Assembly (NCBI GenBank): GCA_032718475.1
Contig: JAUCBJ010006724.1
Span: forward strand, 1 to 64,000
Direction of reading: 5' to 3'
Origin: Nemertoderma westbladi
Lineage: Eukaryota > Xenacoelomorpha > Nemertodermatida > Nemertodermatidae
DNA length: 64,000 nucleotides
Below are positions 12,131 through 22,212 of this stretch, piece by piece; within the stretch, counting starts at the first letter, position 1, and every line of letters starts with the position of its first letter. The notes beneath the pieces were generated by a model. That model was not told the DNA's origin. It worked only from the letters and a program-made list of their open reading frames with translations, and searched no databases. The position numbers and the translations under genes were made by a program.

Positions 12131-12315
12131 CGAGTTCCAGAATTCTTTGGGGATTTTGCTAATTTTTGTGTTGACAATGTCCGATATTTCTGAAATTCAC
12201 AGGTTTGAGGCAAATGTAGCTCAACAGCCAGCTGTGAAACTTGGGTCTTCTCGCCGCATAGCGCCAGAACGAGCCAGTTGTGGGTCGTTTTATGTAGCCC
12301 CAGGACCCGTTTGAT

Positions 12316-13053
12316 CTATGTGGCTTTAATTTTATCTAGTGTGTGCATGTTGTTTGCTGAGAGAAATGGCCATATTTCGCGGAAACAATACGTTATTGTC
12401 GGTTGGACTTTTAATTTACATAATTTTGTAGCGGTTTCAACTGAGAGTAGTTGGGGTTTCTTAATATTATGGATAACTGTGATGGCTTTACAGATAATCA
12501 ATGTAGTATGCTTTGTAAATGACAATGACGACTGCAATGTAATCCCAAGATATTTATAAGAGTTTGTCATTGGTACCATATTCCCATTGTATATGGATTT
12601 ATCAGCTGCGCTCAGACGACCGCCTCGGCGAAACTTAATTATAGCAGTTTTCTTTAAGTTGACCCGGAGCCCGTTTTCTGAGGCCCATCGCGCTAAGGCA
12701 TCCAGTCCCAACTGAATGGCCTCTCTGGAGTCGCTGTAGAACAGCAGATCGTCGGCGAATAGGAGGATGATTAATTCTCCAACCCATCGGGCTACTCCAG
12801 TGATATATAGTACGATATCCCATATGAATATAATCAATAATAGGGGGCTTAGCGAGTCACCTTGAGGTACTCCTCGGGTTTGTTTAATAGTCTTAGATAG
12901 CCGTAGCCCGTCTGAAACTCGCATAAAACTGGTTGACAATATCGCTTTAATGAGTCGATATAGATTCCTCTTAATATTGAAGTGGTTTTTCAATTTAAAA
13001 AGTAACCTTGATCTGGGCACCGTGTCGAATGCCTTCCTGAAGTCCACGAACAC
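12316..13053 (-). pseudogene. LINE reverse transcriptase domain fragment
   Basis: An open 245-residue segment carries RT motifs in order: VDFRKAFDTVPR (motif A, catalytic Asp), TRGVPQGDSLSP (motif B), LLFADDLLFYSD (motif C, intact F-A-D-D), GLRVNLKKTAII (motif D) and SYKYLGITL (motif E). The N-terminal RT and endonuclease-RT linker (13498-13948) lie in other frames, so the domain is separated from its start. It continues, broken, towards 11906. Confidence 0.85.
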
Positions 13054-13995
13054 CGCTTATAGTGGTTTTCGCGGAGTAGCCAGGTTATTGAATATCCGGT
13101 TTACTAGCTGTGCTATTGGCATCTTAGTGGATCGACCAGGCAGGAAACCAAACTGTTCCGCCAGGATACGGTGAATTACAAGAGCCCGTAGTCAGTTCGC
13201 TACAAGACTAGTTAGTACCTTATACGCATTACAGAGCAGAGCAATACCTCTATAGCAGTCTGGATCGTGTCAGGAACCTGACCCCTTGAAGAGGACCTTG
13301 ATGATGCTGTGTTTCCAGCTATTAACAAGTGCACCCAACACCAGGCAGATATTGAATAAAGTAGTCCATAGAGTATGGTTAATAGAATGGCTGCCTGCAA
13401 GAGTTCATATGGAAGTTGGTCCGGACCCCCTTACTTACCAGCTGGTTTGGTGTTGAACGCAGCAGCGACTTCCTCGACCGAAAACTACGGGATGTCATCA
13501 CCCGATTCGTCGCCCGAGTCCCGAGTCTAGTGGAATTTCCGAGGATGCCTCTGATTGGAGTACGTCCTCGAAGTGGCTCTCCCACTTTTCTAGAGGAACT
13601 GGACAGTTGGTCGATGTATTCAATTTCTTTGTCCCTTTGTAGGGTTTAGTTTCCGCGTCTGTTATTAGCTTCTTCTCGGTTTGTAAGGCAAAGTCATTCT
13701 GCTTAACTTTCAGCATAGATTTATATTCCCGCTTGCATTCGCATAGCCTCTGGGAGGCCGAGGGATCAGATTTAACCGTTGCGTGGAGTGCGAGCACCTA
13801 CCGTCGTTTAGAGTACCATTGCACATCGAACGAGGGTTTAGCGAAATGCGTCGTAGTTTTACGTAGGGGGGCGGCATCTTTAATAGCGCCTGAGAGCGAT
13901 TTATACGCTTCACCGATGCGGTTCTCCCGCAGTAAATTATTTGTATGATTAAGGCGATAGTTAGATTGTAGCTTTGGAATGTGGATTTCCCGTTT

Positions 13996-14662
13996 TCAGA
14001 GTGGTTGATTTCCGGCTAACAGGGGCTGAGGAGCTGTCCAGTTCCAGTTCCAGCTAGTTTTCACTGGTACATGTTTCCTTAGACATCGCGGTTTGTAGTT
14101 TATTGTCTGGACCGGTCTGTTAGAGTAAAATAGATCGATACCACTACTTCCGTTATGGCATATGTATGTTGGTACCTTGCGATTATTTTGTAGCGATAGA
14201 CCGATATCGTCCATTAGTTCCTCAAGGGCTGTGGTTTTGATATTGTCCGCAATGTCGACCCGCGCATTAAAGTCTCCACCAATGACGACAGGGCCTCCAA
14301 AATTATCAGGAATTTGATCGGTAACAGTCAAAACGCCGACAATGAAATCCTCAAGGGCTGTTTGAGGGGGAAAGTAACAGCAAGAAAATAAACCGAAGTC
14401 TGTGCTAACAGTTACACCAGAAGAGTCCATATGGATTAGGTTTGGGTTTAGATGCGGTTTAACCGCAATTGTTATTCCACCGATGGGCCGACCTCGACCT
14501 ATTGGTTTTGTAGCTGGTATAGTATCCGGTAATATCTACCTTTTTGTCTGAAGTTGCCAACGCTTCCGTAAACATCAGGATGTCGCTGTCGAAGACCGTG
14601 TCGTTGTGAGAGAGTCCCAGGACTGATTGTAAACCTTCAACATTCCATAGAATGGCACACAA
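13996..14662 (-). pseudogene. LINE APE-type endonuclease, frameshifted
   Basis: The first frame (14662-14459) has the WNVEGL and FTEAL motifs (catalytic Asn and Glu). After a frameshift near 14450-14480 the second frame (14430-13996) has VVIGGDFNAR, the central Asp/Asn motif, and GSSGIDLFYS, the usual late motif. The family nicks target DNA to start target-primed reverse transcription. The frame break means this copy cannot make the enzyme. Confidence 0.75.
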
Positions 14663-14724
14663 TGTTACCCGATGTTGGCGTTATTGGAGAGGCCCTAGTG
14701 GTCGGTGCTGCTGGTGTTGCAACC

Positions 14725-15666
14725 TTAATTGAAATTGAAGAAGTTTGGTCCTCGGTCAGTAGTCAGTTCAAATTCCCGACACATGTTCCCTGCACTGAGG
14801 TTTTGTTGCAGCTTTAGGTTCGCCCTTTCTGCTTGACTAAGGTATTGTCTTGTAATAGTTGCACCCTTGGGCCAATTTCCTGGTGTATATATTGCTTCCC
14901 GGGATTCATCATTTGGGCAAACCACATGAAACGTCGCATAGTTTGGTCGCAGAGTGGCATCGTTGTCAGTAGCAGGAAGGAGATTAAACACATGATCCAC
15001 GGCGATATTTCTCCCTGCAAGATGTGTTTTGACCATTTCCACCGAAGTGTCAGGTTGGAGACGGCTGATGCGGATATGAAATCATGGCGAGAGCTGAGCC
15101 ACCGCTTTCAAAGTACTGGGTTGGGTTGTCCCCTCCGGACTAGATTCTTTATTTGTTCCTGTCGCTACGACAATAGGCTGTCTGCTCTTATGTCGTTGCG
15201 TGACCCACCCCGAGTCTACTTCGCGTCCTGGTTCCAGTGTAGAAGCAACCCGCTGTGGTTTGGTGGGGTCCACAGTTGGTGGAGGGACCCGAGTTGTCGA
15301 CGAGGCGTCGACTACCGTTACCACCACACCCGCCTCAGGTACTGGTACCGTCCGACCTGACGGTACTCTGGCGGGTTTTGTTTCCTTCAGTGTAGCCGCA
15401 GCGCATCCTCCTCCGGATCCCCAGGGTGAATGTTGCACTGTGTGACTATAGCGCATCGGTTGGTTTTCATTTGTCCGTCTGAGACACTGGAGAAGTTCGC
15501 TTTTCGCAGTAATTATATCCTCCCCTGCGTCACTCAGCTTACCCAGAACGATTGTGTATTTCGATGTCATTGTCATAACCCACTCAGTCATTTGTTTGTC
15601 GTCTTCCTGGTTGACGGATTTCTTCTGCTTTATTGTCTTTAGTAGCCCAAGTATATTGTCTTGCAA
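14725..15666 (-). pseudogene. LINE ORF1-like protein, frameshifted
   Basis: Two overlapping frames together read as one ORF1-type protein. The first (15666-15082, 194 residues) starts with a helical region and continues into a Pro/Thr/Val-rich linker. The second (15042-14725) carries a folded segment (VEMVKTHLAGR..VDHVF..LLPATDN) resembling the RNA-binding RRM-like region of LINE ORF1 proteins. A frameshift lies near 15080. In the family this protein coats the element RNA; the assignment is from order and composition, not from a catalytic motif. Confidence 0.6.
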
Positions 15667-15690
15667 CTCTATAAATTATTCGGCCATAAT

Positions 15691-16274
15691 CGATCACAGT
15701 TTAAAATTGTTTTAGTTTAATCATACAATATCAAGCAGGTGTAGGGATCTATAGTACAGGTTCTCTGTTTATTTTTATTTTTAATGAGCAATATTCAATT
15801 TGGTGCCCCAGCAAAGCCTCCTGTAGTGTTGCTATTATATTTCGAATACTTACTATATATCGAATTGTATACGTGATATATGTAGATTAAAGGTATCGCG
15901 AATGCAGTTATAAATTAGATAACTGGAAAGGCTTGGCCAATGCGACCTTGGCTTGGCCCACGGTGACGTCAACTGTACAGTACCGGTATACTTTTAGTTG
16001 TCAAATTGTAACTTCCATAAAAAAACACATTTTATACTATACGTGAAGTTCCCCTGTGGTACAAAAACAAAATGCCGTCAATTAAATTAAATCTTCATCC
16101 ATTTACCCATGGGGATGGAAGAACCATGTCTGGCTTCAAAGGTAGATTGTTAAGATTAACATCAGATAACTGTCTGATGTATACAGTAGCATACTAATCC
16201 AGACACTAAAATCTCTAAACCTCACTTTTAACCATTCTGTCTGAATAGGCCTAACACCCAATATTTTAAAGCAT
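15691..16274. other. Non-coding spacer
   Basis: AT-rich; no gene or repeat recognised. Confidence 0.5.
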
Positions 16275-16472
16275 TGCTAAACAGGCCAATAGAAGGGTCC
16301 AAATTACAGTACTATTCAAACTCTAACATTGCTTGAAAACCACATCTTAAGAGTAAGACTAAACATAAACAAGCCAATAGGAGGGCTCCGACAATTTCTA
16401 AGGAAATAGAGTGGGATGATAAGCAATTTGGATTGGTTGATGATGCATCCACATGCGGATTCCTATGTGTCA
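16275..16472. repeat. Dispersed repeat, copy 2
   Basis: Inverted relative copy of 10430-10600. The array-ended element was inserted at its edge: the 20-bp direct repeat starts at 16473. Confidence 0.7.
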
Positions 16473-16492
16473 GTTTAACGCACACTGGCAGC
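16473..16492. repeat. 20-bp direct repeat, left (putative target duplication)
   Basis: gtttaacgcacactggcagc, exactly repeated in the same orientation at 23640-23659. The element ends lie immediately inside: gggtcctactaattacc at left and the reverse complement of cggtcctactaattacc at right. Confidence 0.85.
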
Positions 16493-17072
16493 GGGTCCTA
16501 CTAATTACCCCAACCTACCCCAACCTACCACAAACTACCACAATCTACCCCAATAATTCGATACAGGCATCTAATTACCACAATATTATTTTACAATGGC
16601 ATCTAATTACCACAATATACAGAACTCAAGTGTCTATTTACCACAAGACTAACTGCGCATCTAATTACCACAATATACAGAACGCAAGTGTCTAATTACC
16701 ACAATACTATACAGCGTCTAATTACCACAATATACAGAACGCGAGTGTCTAATTACCACAACACTATACTGCGCCGAATTACCACAATATACAGAATGAA
16801 AGTATCTATTTACCACAACACTACACTGCATCTAATTACCACAATATACAGAACCCAAGTGTCTATTTACCACACGACTATACTGCGTCTAATTACCACA
16901 AGACTATACTGCGTCTAATTACCACAATCTATTTACGAACAAGACTACACTGCACACTGCATCTAATTACCACAATATGATTTTATAATGGCATCTAATT
17001 ACCACAATATACAGAACGCAAGTGTCTATTTACCACAAGACTATACTGCGTCTAATTACCACAACACTATAC
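16493..17072 (-). repeat. Left terminal array (CTAATTACCAC repeats)
   Basis: About 15-18 copies of ctaattaccacaa spaced 25-32 bp apart, with three spacer types (atacagaacgcaagtgt, gactatactgcgt, tattattttacaatggcat). This is the reverse complement of the right array and keeps the same order from the terminus inward. Confidence 0.9.
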
Positions 17073-17158
17073 TGTGTTTTACATTCATGAAGAACCCAAA
17101 AAACGGTGCCAAGCCCGTATAAATGCAGAGGCTCATCTATCAACCACGCTACTTTACA
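17073..17158 (+). promoter_or_regulatory. Left promoter-like arm, facing right
   Basis: An 86-bp segment whose reverse complement recurs at 18002-18088 with few differences. It contains TATAAAT at 17118-17124, followed about 25 bp later by a pyrimidine-rich start-like sequence (tcatctatcaacc). Downstream, only a nine-codon ATG frame follows, so no gene is visible for this arm. Confidence 0.5.
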
Positions 17159-17329
17159 CATATATGATATACAATGGACATCATTATGTATAAAGTATCG
17201 CTTTATCATTTAATTCCTAATAAAAATAATCTTAGTTCATATAAATCAATTATTGGGGCACAATTTTAGTATATTACAGTATATCCATAATGAAATCAGT
17301 TTATTTCATTTAGTAATAAGTTCTTAGGT

Positions 17330-17640
17330 AGGTGAGTCTGTCGGTAGGTTAGTTGGTTAGTCTGTCGGTTGGTCAGTCTGTCATTCAATCTGTCGGTCAG
17401 TCTGTTGGTCAGTCTGTCGGTGAGTCTGTCGGTAGGTGAGTTAGTTAGTCTATCGTTCAGTCGGTCAGTTGGTCAGTCTGCCCGTCAGTCTCTCGGTCGG
17501 TTGGTCAGTTTGTCAGTCAGTGTGTCGGTCGGTCAGTTTATTTGTCAGTGGGTCAGTCGGATGGTCAGTCTGTCGGTCGGTTGATCAGTCTGTCGGTCAG
17601 TCGGTTGGTTGGTCAGACTGTGGGTGGGTCTGTCAGTGTG
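17330..17640 (+). repeat. GTCAGTCT/GTCGGT simple tandem repeat
   Basis: Dense irregular repetition of ggtcagtctgtcggt-like words for about 310 bp. The open frames across it (Ser/Val/Leu-rich) are by-products of the repeat. Confidence 0.85.
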
Positions 17641-17692
17641 TACCATCTTAAGTTAGATAGACGGTTGGTCAGTTTGGCTGACTGAAAATAAA

Positions 17693-17995
17693 TCATCTTT
17701 GTATTATGTGGGTGCGCTCGCTTTTGGGACGTTTGCGTTGTTGGGGTTTTTTTGCAGTTCCTTTTCTTCTAGGCATCGTGAATATTTTATCTTTTGAAAA
17801 TATTACTTCGGATTCCCCTTTAGGTTCACCAGATCCACTACATGGTAGTCGCTTATGGATAAAGTCCATTACCAGCTTATCTTTTTGGGCTTCAGTTTTC
17901 TGCAACCAGACGTTGCGAGAAACTCTAAACTTTTGAAATTTATTGAACAAAACGTAATTACCTGTACCATATAGGGCTCGCCTAAGGTCACTCAT
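17693..17995 (-). CDS. Small basic-tailed protein of the array-ended element
   Basis: A 100-residue frame (ATG at 17995) on the minus strand. A good TATA box (TATAAAT, complement of 18037-18043) lies about 42 bp upstream of the ATG, so the transcript would have a very short leader. The N-terminal half is mixed (MSDLRRALYGTGNY..). The C-terminus is strongly basic (PRRKGTAKKPQQRKRP), as in a nuclear localisation or nucleic-acid-binding tail. I recognise no family. It is the only plausible gene of the element outside the nested LINE, so it may act on the element's DNA or be a captured gene; either is inference. Lack of family support makes the coding call provisional. Confidence 0.45.
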   Translation of the reverse strand: MSDLRRALYGTGNYVLFNKFQKFRVSRNVWLQKTEAQKDKLVMDFIHKRLPCSGSGEPKGESEVIFSKDKIFTMPRRKGTAKKPQQRKRPKSERTHIIQR

Positions 17996-18001
17996 TTGTA
18001 C

Positions 18002-18088
18002 GTGTAAAATAGCGTGGTTGATAGATGAGCCTCTGCATTTATACGGGCTTGGCACCGTTTTTTGTGTTCTTCATGAATGTAAAACACA
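18002..18088 (-). promoter_or_regulatory. Right promoter-like arm for the small gene
   Basis: Inverted copy of 17073-17158. TATAAAT (minus strand, 18043-18037) sits 42 bp before the ATG of the 100-aa frame. The pair is convergent: both arms point into the 0.84 kb between them. Confidence 0.55.
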
Positions 18089-18224
18089 AAAAGCTGCATT
18101 ACTGTAATTATTTTTCGTATAATCGTATAATTGTTTCCCCGTTGTGGCAACTATAACATCCTGTTGATATAACTCCGTATTCCACCGTTTGGGTCCGTTT
18201 GGATTTTTAGTCCTACCCGTGATT

Positions 18225-18303
18225 AGACACTTGAGTTCTGTATATTGTGGTAATTAGACGTTAGTGAAGTTTTGCGGTAATTAGACACTGAATATTAATA
18301 ACT
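18225..18303 (+). repeat. Start of the right array, cut by the nested LINE
   Basis: tattgtggtaattagac and tgcggtaattagacac, in right-array orientation, run up to the 14-bp duplication at 18304-18317. The array resumes at 22227 after the LINE. Confidence 0.8.
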
Positions 18304-18317
18304 ACCGTACTGTATAT
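18304..18317 (+). repeat. 14-bp target duplication, left copy (nested LINE)
   Basis: accgtactgtatat, repeated exactly at 22213-22226 directly after a poly(A) run. Joining the flanks restores an uninterrupted array (tgtatattgtggtaattag). Confidence 0.9.
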
Positions 18318-18518
18318 CTTGAATTCTTGAAGTATTCTTGAGTAGATCCAAATGCGACTGTCCGCTGTGAAGGTAGTAGAGTTACCTAAAAGTACACCAG
18401 TACCAGTCCCTAAGCCTACAACATAACGGAATTGCTGTCTGACTGTCAGACTTTCTGACGCCACTAGATTTTTGCTTAGTTTCGGGTTCGTTTGGGGATT
18501 CACGTGGGGTTTTTTGGA

Positions 18519-21500
18519 ATGGTTTGTTGCGGCTGTAGCAACTCCAAGTCGGGGCGCCGCTGCCAGAGATGCGTCTGTGCCGTAGAGGGTCGGCAATGTT
18601 CGAGTTGTGCTCCCGGGAGGAACGGAAACTGCGCGAACGGTGGTCAAACGTCTTCCTCGCAGCCGCTACCTTCCACCTACGGCGCTATCCCTGTAGCATC
18701 TGAGGGCTCTCTCTCACAGCCAGTTGATAGCGGAACCCCAGACTCGGGCGACGAAGGGGACGACGATGACACGGATTGGCACGACACCTTGGTGGACTTC
18801 GACACAACCTTAACTGAGTCTACCTCAAATGAGGCGATAACTCCATTCAAACCAAATCAAGCCAGCGTTGTCGACCCCCTGGTTGACCCAGCATCCGTTG
18901 TCGGCCCCCTGGTTCCCCCAGCGTCCGTTGTTGGCCCCCTGGTTCCCCCAGCGCCCGTTGTCGGCCCCCTGGTTCCCCCAGCGTCCGTTGTCGACCTCCT
19001 GGTTCCCTCAGCGCCCGTTGTCGGCCCCCTGGTTCCCCCAGCGCCCGTTGTAGGCCTCTTGGCTCCCCCGGCGTCTGGGATTAGCCCCTTGGTTCCCCCA
19101 ACTGGTTCATCAGTGGGGCCAGCGCCGCTAGCAGGGCCTTCTTGTGTCACCGGTTCAACAGAGGTTACCTGGGCACATGTTAAATTACCCAAACAGCATA
19201 TCGAGAAGTCTATCGCGGATGCTTATGGTGTTATAGTTCACTGGCGGCCCAACCTATTCCTAGTGCCTCAGGGGGCTGGGGGGCGGGCTTTCGTTGCGGA
19301 AATGTGTCGAATCTTGATTCTAGCCACCACCAACAACGTGCTGCAGGAAGTTTCTCTTACCGCATTGTTGTTGATGCCGGCGCTGTTGCTTCAGAAGCCT
19401 GGACGTTCATCAACGACGGCGATACACAGACGAATTCTAGAACGTAGACTAGAATCTTGGAAAGCGGGTAATTTCAATGAGCTACTTATTGAGGCCCGGG
19501 CGATTCAGTCGCATCTTCCCAAGTTAAGACAATTCGAGTCACAGGAGGTTATGCGCCAGAAAACGTTCGTCAGACATATGTTGACAGGGAATGTGTCTGC
19601 GGCGACGCGATGTCTCCGCGACCTGACTAGAGGCAAACCGCTCCGCCTGGACGATACGTTTACCGACAAGGACGGGGTAACAAAGGTAGTCCGCGATGTC
19701 CTGCGTGAGAAACACCCCGCTGCGAAACCCGCGGATGAGTCAGTTTTACTGACAGAGTTTGATCGCGCGCCGGAGTTCCACAACGTTGTGTTCGAACGAC
19801 TGGATGGTCCATGCATCCAGTCATGTTTACTTCGGATGAAGGGAAACGCGGCGGGCCCATCTGGCCTGGACGTTCAGGGGTGGAAACACCTTCTGACAAG
19901 GTTTCGCAATCCGTCGGCTGAGCTGTGCGAGAGAATCGCTGACCTGGCAAAGCGTCTAGCCCAGGTTGTTGTCCCCCCCGGGTCGCTGTCTGCGTTGCTC
20001 TCGTCTCGTCTGTTGGCCCTCGACAAGAACCCGGGGGTCCGCCCAATCGGGATAGGCGAGGTGCTCCGGCGGGTAATCGGAAAGGCGACGGTGCTGTGTA
20101 TCAGTCCAGATTTACAGGCCGTCGGCGGATCTGTCCAGATGTGTCTTGGACAGAAAGCGGGAATCGAACACGCGATACACAGTTTAAACAATTCCTTTGC
20201 CTCTGAGGACTGCGACGGCATATTACAGATCGACGCTACCAACGCATTTAATGTGTTAAACCGCAGCGCAGTGTTGCATAACATCGGTTTAGTCTGTCCG
20301 GCGCTGCACACGATAGTAACTAATTGTTACAGCGAACCAGTGCGGCTATTCGTCGGCGGGGAAACCCTCTACTCGGAGGAGGGTTCCACCCAAGGAGACC
20401 CGGTGGCGATGCCGATGTTTGGCTGCGGTATAACGCCGCTCCTTGACGAACTGGACCGCGGGTGCGACGTGGAACAGAAGTGGTATGCGGACGATGGGAA
20501 CGCGGGGGGCCGACTGGGAGAACTCAGGAAGTTCTTTGATATCGCGTGTTCAAGGGGACCATTGTACGGGTACTACCCGTCGAAGTGTGTCCTGACTGTA
20601 AAGCCGGATAAGTTAGTGGAGGCGGAAGCGTTGTTTGCGAACACCATTGTCACAATTGATACGACGGGCAACAAGCTACTCGGCGGCGTTATCGGTACCG
20701 AGGAATTTTGTTCCAGCTACGTCGAGGAGAAAGTCGATGAGTTCGCGGAGGAAGTCGATCGACTCGCCGAGATTGCCGCGGTGGACCCCCACTGCGCGTA
20801 CGCCGGTTTGGCGTTCGGGCTCTCCTGCAGGTGGAGGTTCCTAACCCGCGTCATCCCCAACGCAACGGAGCACTTCGGGAAGCTGGAGGAGACGTTGCAG
20901 CGGTTCATCGCCAAACTGCTCGACAGGCCGTCGCTATCGGCGGTTGAACGCCAACTAGTCTCCCTCCCAACTCGGGATGGCGGATTGGGTATCCCGGTTC
21001 CTTCCGACTTGGAGACGCAGTATGACCACTCGCGCCGAGTCTGTGAACCGTTCGCAGATGCGGAGTCGATGGCAGCGGTGCGGACTGAACAGAGACGGAT
21101 CGTGATCGAGGTGAAGGCGGAGTCCATAACATCGTCTCGTACTAAAAGGGAACAAGTTTACGCCCAGTTACCCACAGACCAACGCAAACTGTGTGAACTC
21201 ACAACAGAAAAAGGTGCGTCAGCTTGGTTAAACTCCAAGCCACTAACCCTACAAGTTACTCACCTGAGTAAAGAAGAGTTCCGGGATGCGGTGTGTCTCC
21301 GCTACGGTTGGTGTCCGAAGAATCTACCATCTCGTTGTGCCTGTGGGGCGCGATTTTCTGCAACCCACGTCCTGTCATGCCCAACTGGAGGTTTCCCCTC
21401 CATCAGGCACAATGAGATACGTGATTTCGTCGCCAACTCGCTCACTGAGGTCGCCTACAGCGTTGCTGTTGAGCCGATGCTCCAGCCGTTATCCCGTGAA

Positions 21501-21989
21501 ACTTTCACCCATCGTACCACCTCGACGGACCAGCAGGCGAGGCTGGATGTGTCTGTGAGCGGCTTCTGGGGAAACCGATTCCAGCGGTCGTTCATCGACG
21601 TGTCCGTGTTTAACCCGCTGGCGGCGACGAACGCGGCTATGTCCCTAGACGCAGCGCACCTCCACCACGAGAATCGTAAGATTCTTAAGTACGAGGAGAG
21701 GATACGGGAGGTGGAACATTCTACTTTCGTCCCCCTCATATTCTCGGCCTTTGGCGGGATGGCGCCGACCACGCGCCAGTTTGTTAAGCGCCTGGGACAG
21801 AAGCTCGCGGACAAACGCGAGGTCAGGTACTCGGAATGCGTCACGTGGATCCGGCGCAAGTTAAACTTCGCGTTGCTTCGTTCCTCCCTGCTCTGCCTTC
21901 GAGGTTGTAGGTCAGCCTCTAAACGGCCGGTTCATTGTCCAGTGTCTGATGCCTCCATTCGGTTGGACAACGCCGACACTGAGCCGTAG
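18519..21989 (+). CDS. LINE protein: Cys cluster, reverse transcriptase, restriction-like endonuclease
   Basis: 1156 residues from the ATG at 18519; an in-frame TTG at 18492 is less likely as start. Residues 3-38 are a dense Cys cluster (C3, C4, C6, C15, C18, C20, C27, C30, C38) resembling a CXC-type DNA-binding domain. An acidic stretch follows, then seven 10-residue repeats (VVGPLVPPAS type, about 117-186). RT motifs: AAGPSGLDVQGW, RPIGIGEVLRR, QIDATNAF (D572), EGSTQGDP (Q625), YADD (656-659), GYYPSK. After RT comes a zinc motif C940-x-C942-x7-H950-x3-C954, then RHNEIRD, LD (D1010), FIDV (D1027) and K1057. This layout matches the PD-(D/E)XK restriction-like endonuclease that R2/R4/NeSL/Hero-type LINEs use to nick their target. 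The residue assignment in the endonuclease is mine by eye. The clade is not settled. Confidence 0.9.
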   Translation: MVCCGCSNSKSGRRCQRCVCAVEGRQCSSCAPGRNGNCANGGQTSSSQPLPSTYGAIPVASEGSLSQPVDSGTPDSGDEGDDDDTDWHDTLVDFDTTLTESTSNEAITPFKPNQASVVDPLVDPASVVGPLVPPASVVGPLVPPAPVVGPLVPPASVVDLLVPSAPVVGPLVPPAPVVGLLAPPASGISPLVPPTGSSVGPAPLAGPSCVTGSTEVTWAHVKLPKQHIEKSIADAYGVIVHWRPNLFLVPQGAGGRAFVAEMCRILILATTNNVLQEVSLTALLLMPALLLQKPGRSSTTAIHRRILERRLESWKAGNFNELLIEARAIQSHLPKLRQFESQEVMRQKTFVRHMLTGNVSAATRCLRDLTRGKPLRLDDTFTDKDGVTKVVRDVLREKHPAAKPADESVLLTEFDRAPEFHNVVFERLDGPCIQSCLLRMKGNAAGPSGLDVQGWKHLLTRFRNPSAELCERIADLAKRLAQVVVPPGSLSALLSSRLLALDKNPGVRPIGIGEVLRRVIGKATVLCISPDLQAVGGSVQMCLGQKAGIEHAIHSLNNSFASEDCDGILQIDATNAFNVLNRSAVLHNIGLVCPALHTIVTNCYSEPVRLFVGGETLYSEEGSTQGDPVAMPMFGCGITPLLDELDRGCDVEQKWYADDGNAGGRLGELRKFFDIACSRGPLYGYYPSKCVLTVKPDKLVEAEALFANTIVTIDTTGNKLLGGVIGTEEFCSSYVEEKVDEFAEEVDRLAEIAAVDPHCAYAGLAFGLSCRWRFLTRVIPNATEHFGKLEETLQRFIAKLLDRPSLSAVERQLVSLPTRDGGLGIPVPSDLETQYDHSRRVCEPFADAESMAAVRTEQRRIVIEVKAESITSSRTKREQVYAQLPTDQRKLCELTTEKGASAWLNSKPLTLQVTHLSKEEFRDAVCLRYGWCPKNLPSRCACGARFSATHVLSCPTGGFPSIRHNEIRDFVANSLTEVAYSVAVEPMLQPLSRETFTHRTTSTDQQARLDVSVSGFWGNRFQRSFIDVSVFNPLAATNAAMSLDAAHLHHENRKILKYEERIREVEHSTFVPLIFSAFGGMAPTTRQFVKRLGQKLADKREVRYSECVTWIRRKLNFALLRSSLLCLRGCRSASKRPVHCPVSDASIRLDNADTEP
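18866..19076 (+). repeat. 30-bp coding minisatellite in the LINE ORF
   Basis: About seven in-frame copies of a 30-bp unit encoding VVGPLVPPAS-like decapeptides, forming a Pro/Val linker between the Cys cluster and RT. Confidence 0.9.
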
Positions 21990-22212
21990 CCTGGTAGTAC
22001 AGCGCAGTCGTACAGGCCTACAATAGCTGACCAGTACTGCAGTAGGCCTACAACATAAACAACCAACTGTTTTGAATTTCCCCCTTACATCCGTATCACT
22101 GTACCTCATTGTATAAATCAGATTTGGTGATAGGGTGTAATAGTGCAATTTGAAATCCATTGTATCAACTATGTTATTATACTATCATCTCACCCAAGCA
22201 CCAAAAAAAAAA

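Larger units (their letters stand above)
11906..15690 (-). mobile_element. Decayed two-ORF LINE with APE-type endonuclease
   Basis: The minus strand carries, in order, an ORF1-like protein, an apurinic-type endonuclease, RT, and a C-terminal CCHC-like motif. Frameshifts separate each block, so the copy is dead. The more G+C-rich composition against AT-rich flanks agrees with an inserted element. The post-RT layout recalls I/Nimb-type elements, but I do not assign a clade firmly. Confidence 0.8.
18318..22212 (+). mobile_element. Full-length LINE with RT and restriction-like endonuclease
   Basis: 3.9 kb: 5' UTR of about 200 bp, one long open frame, 3' UTR of about 210 bp and a 10-base poly(A) (22203-22212), all between 14-bp direct repeats. 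This is the signature of target-primed reverse transcription. The G+C-rich coding region contrasts with AT-rich surroundings. The frame has no lesion, so the insertion looks young. Confidence 0.9.

Noticed and set aside
16453-16918. Tyr/His/Asn-rich frames (and similar on minus at 22970-23295)
   Set aside because: Repeat peptides of the terminal arrays (TTIYRTQVS pattern).
17369-17651. Two Ser/Val-rich frames
   Set aside because: By-products of the GTCAGTCT simple repeat.
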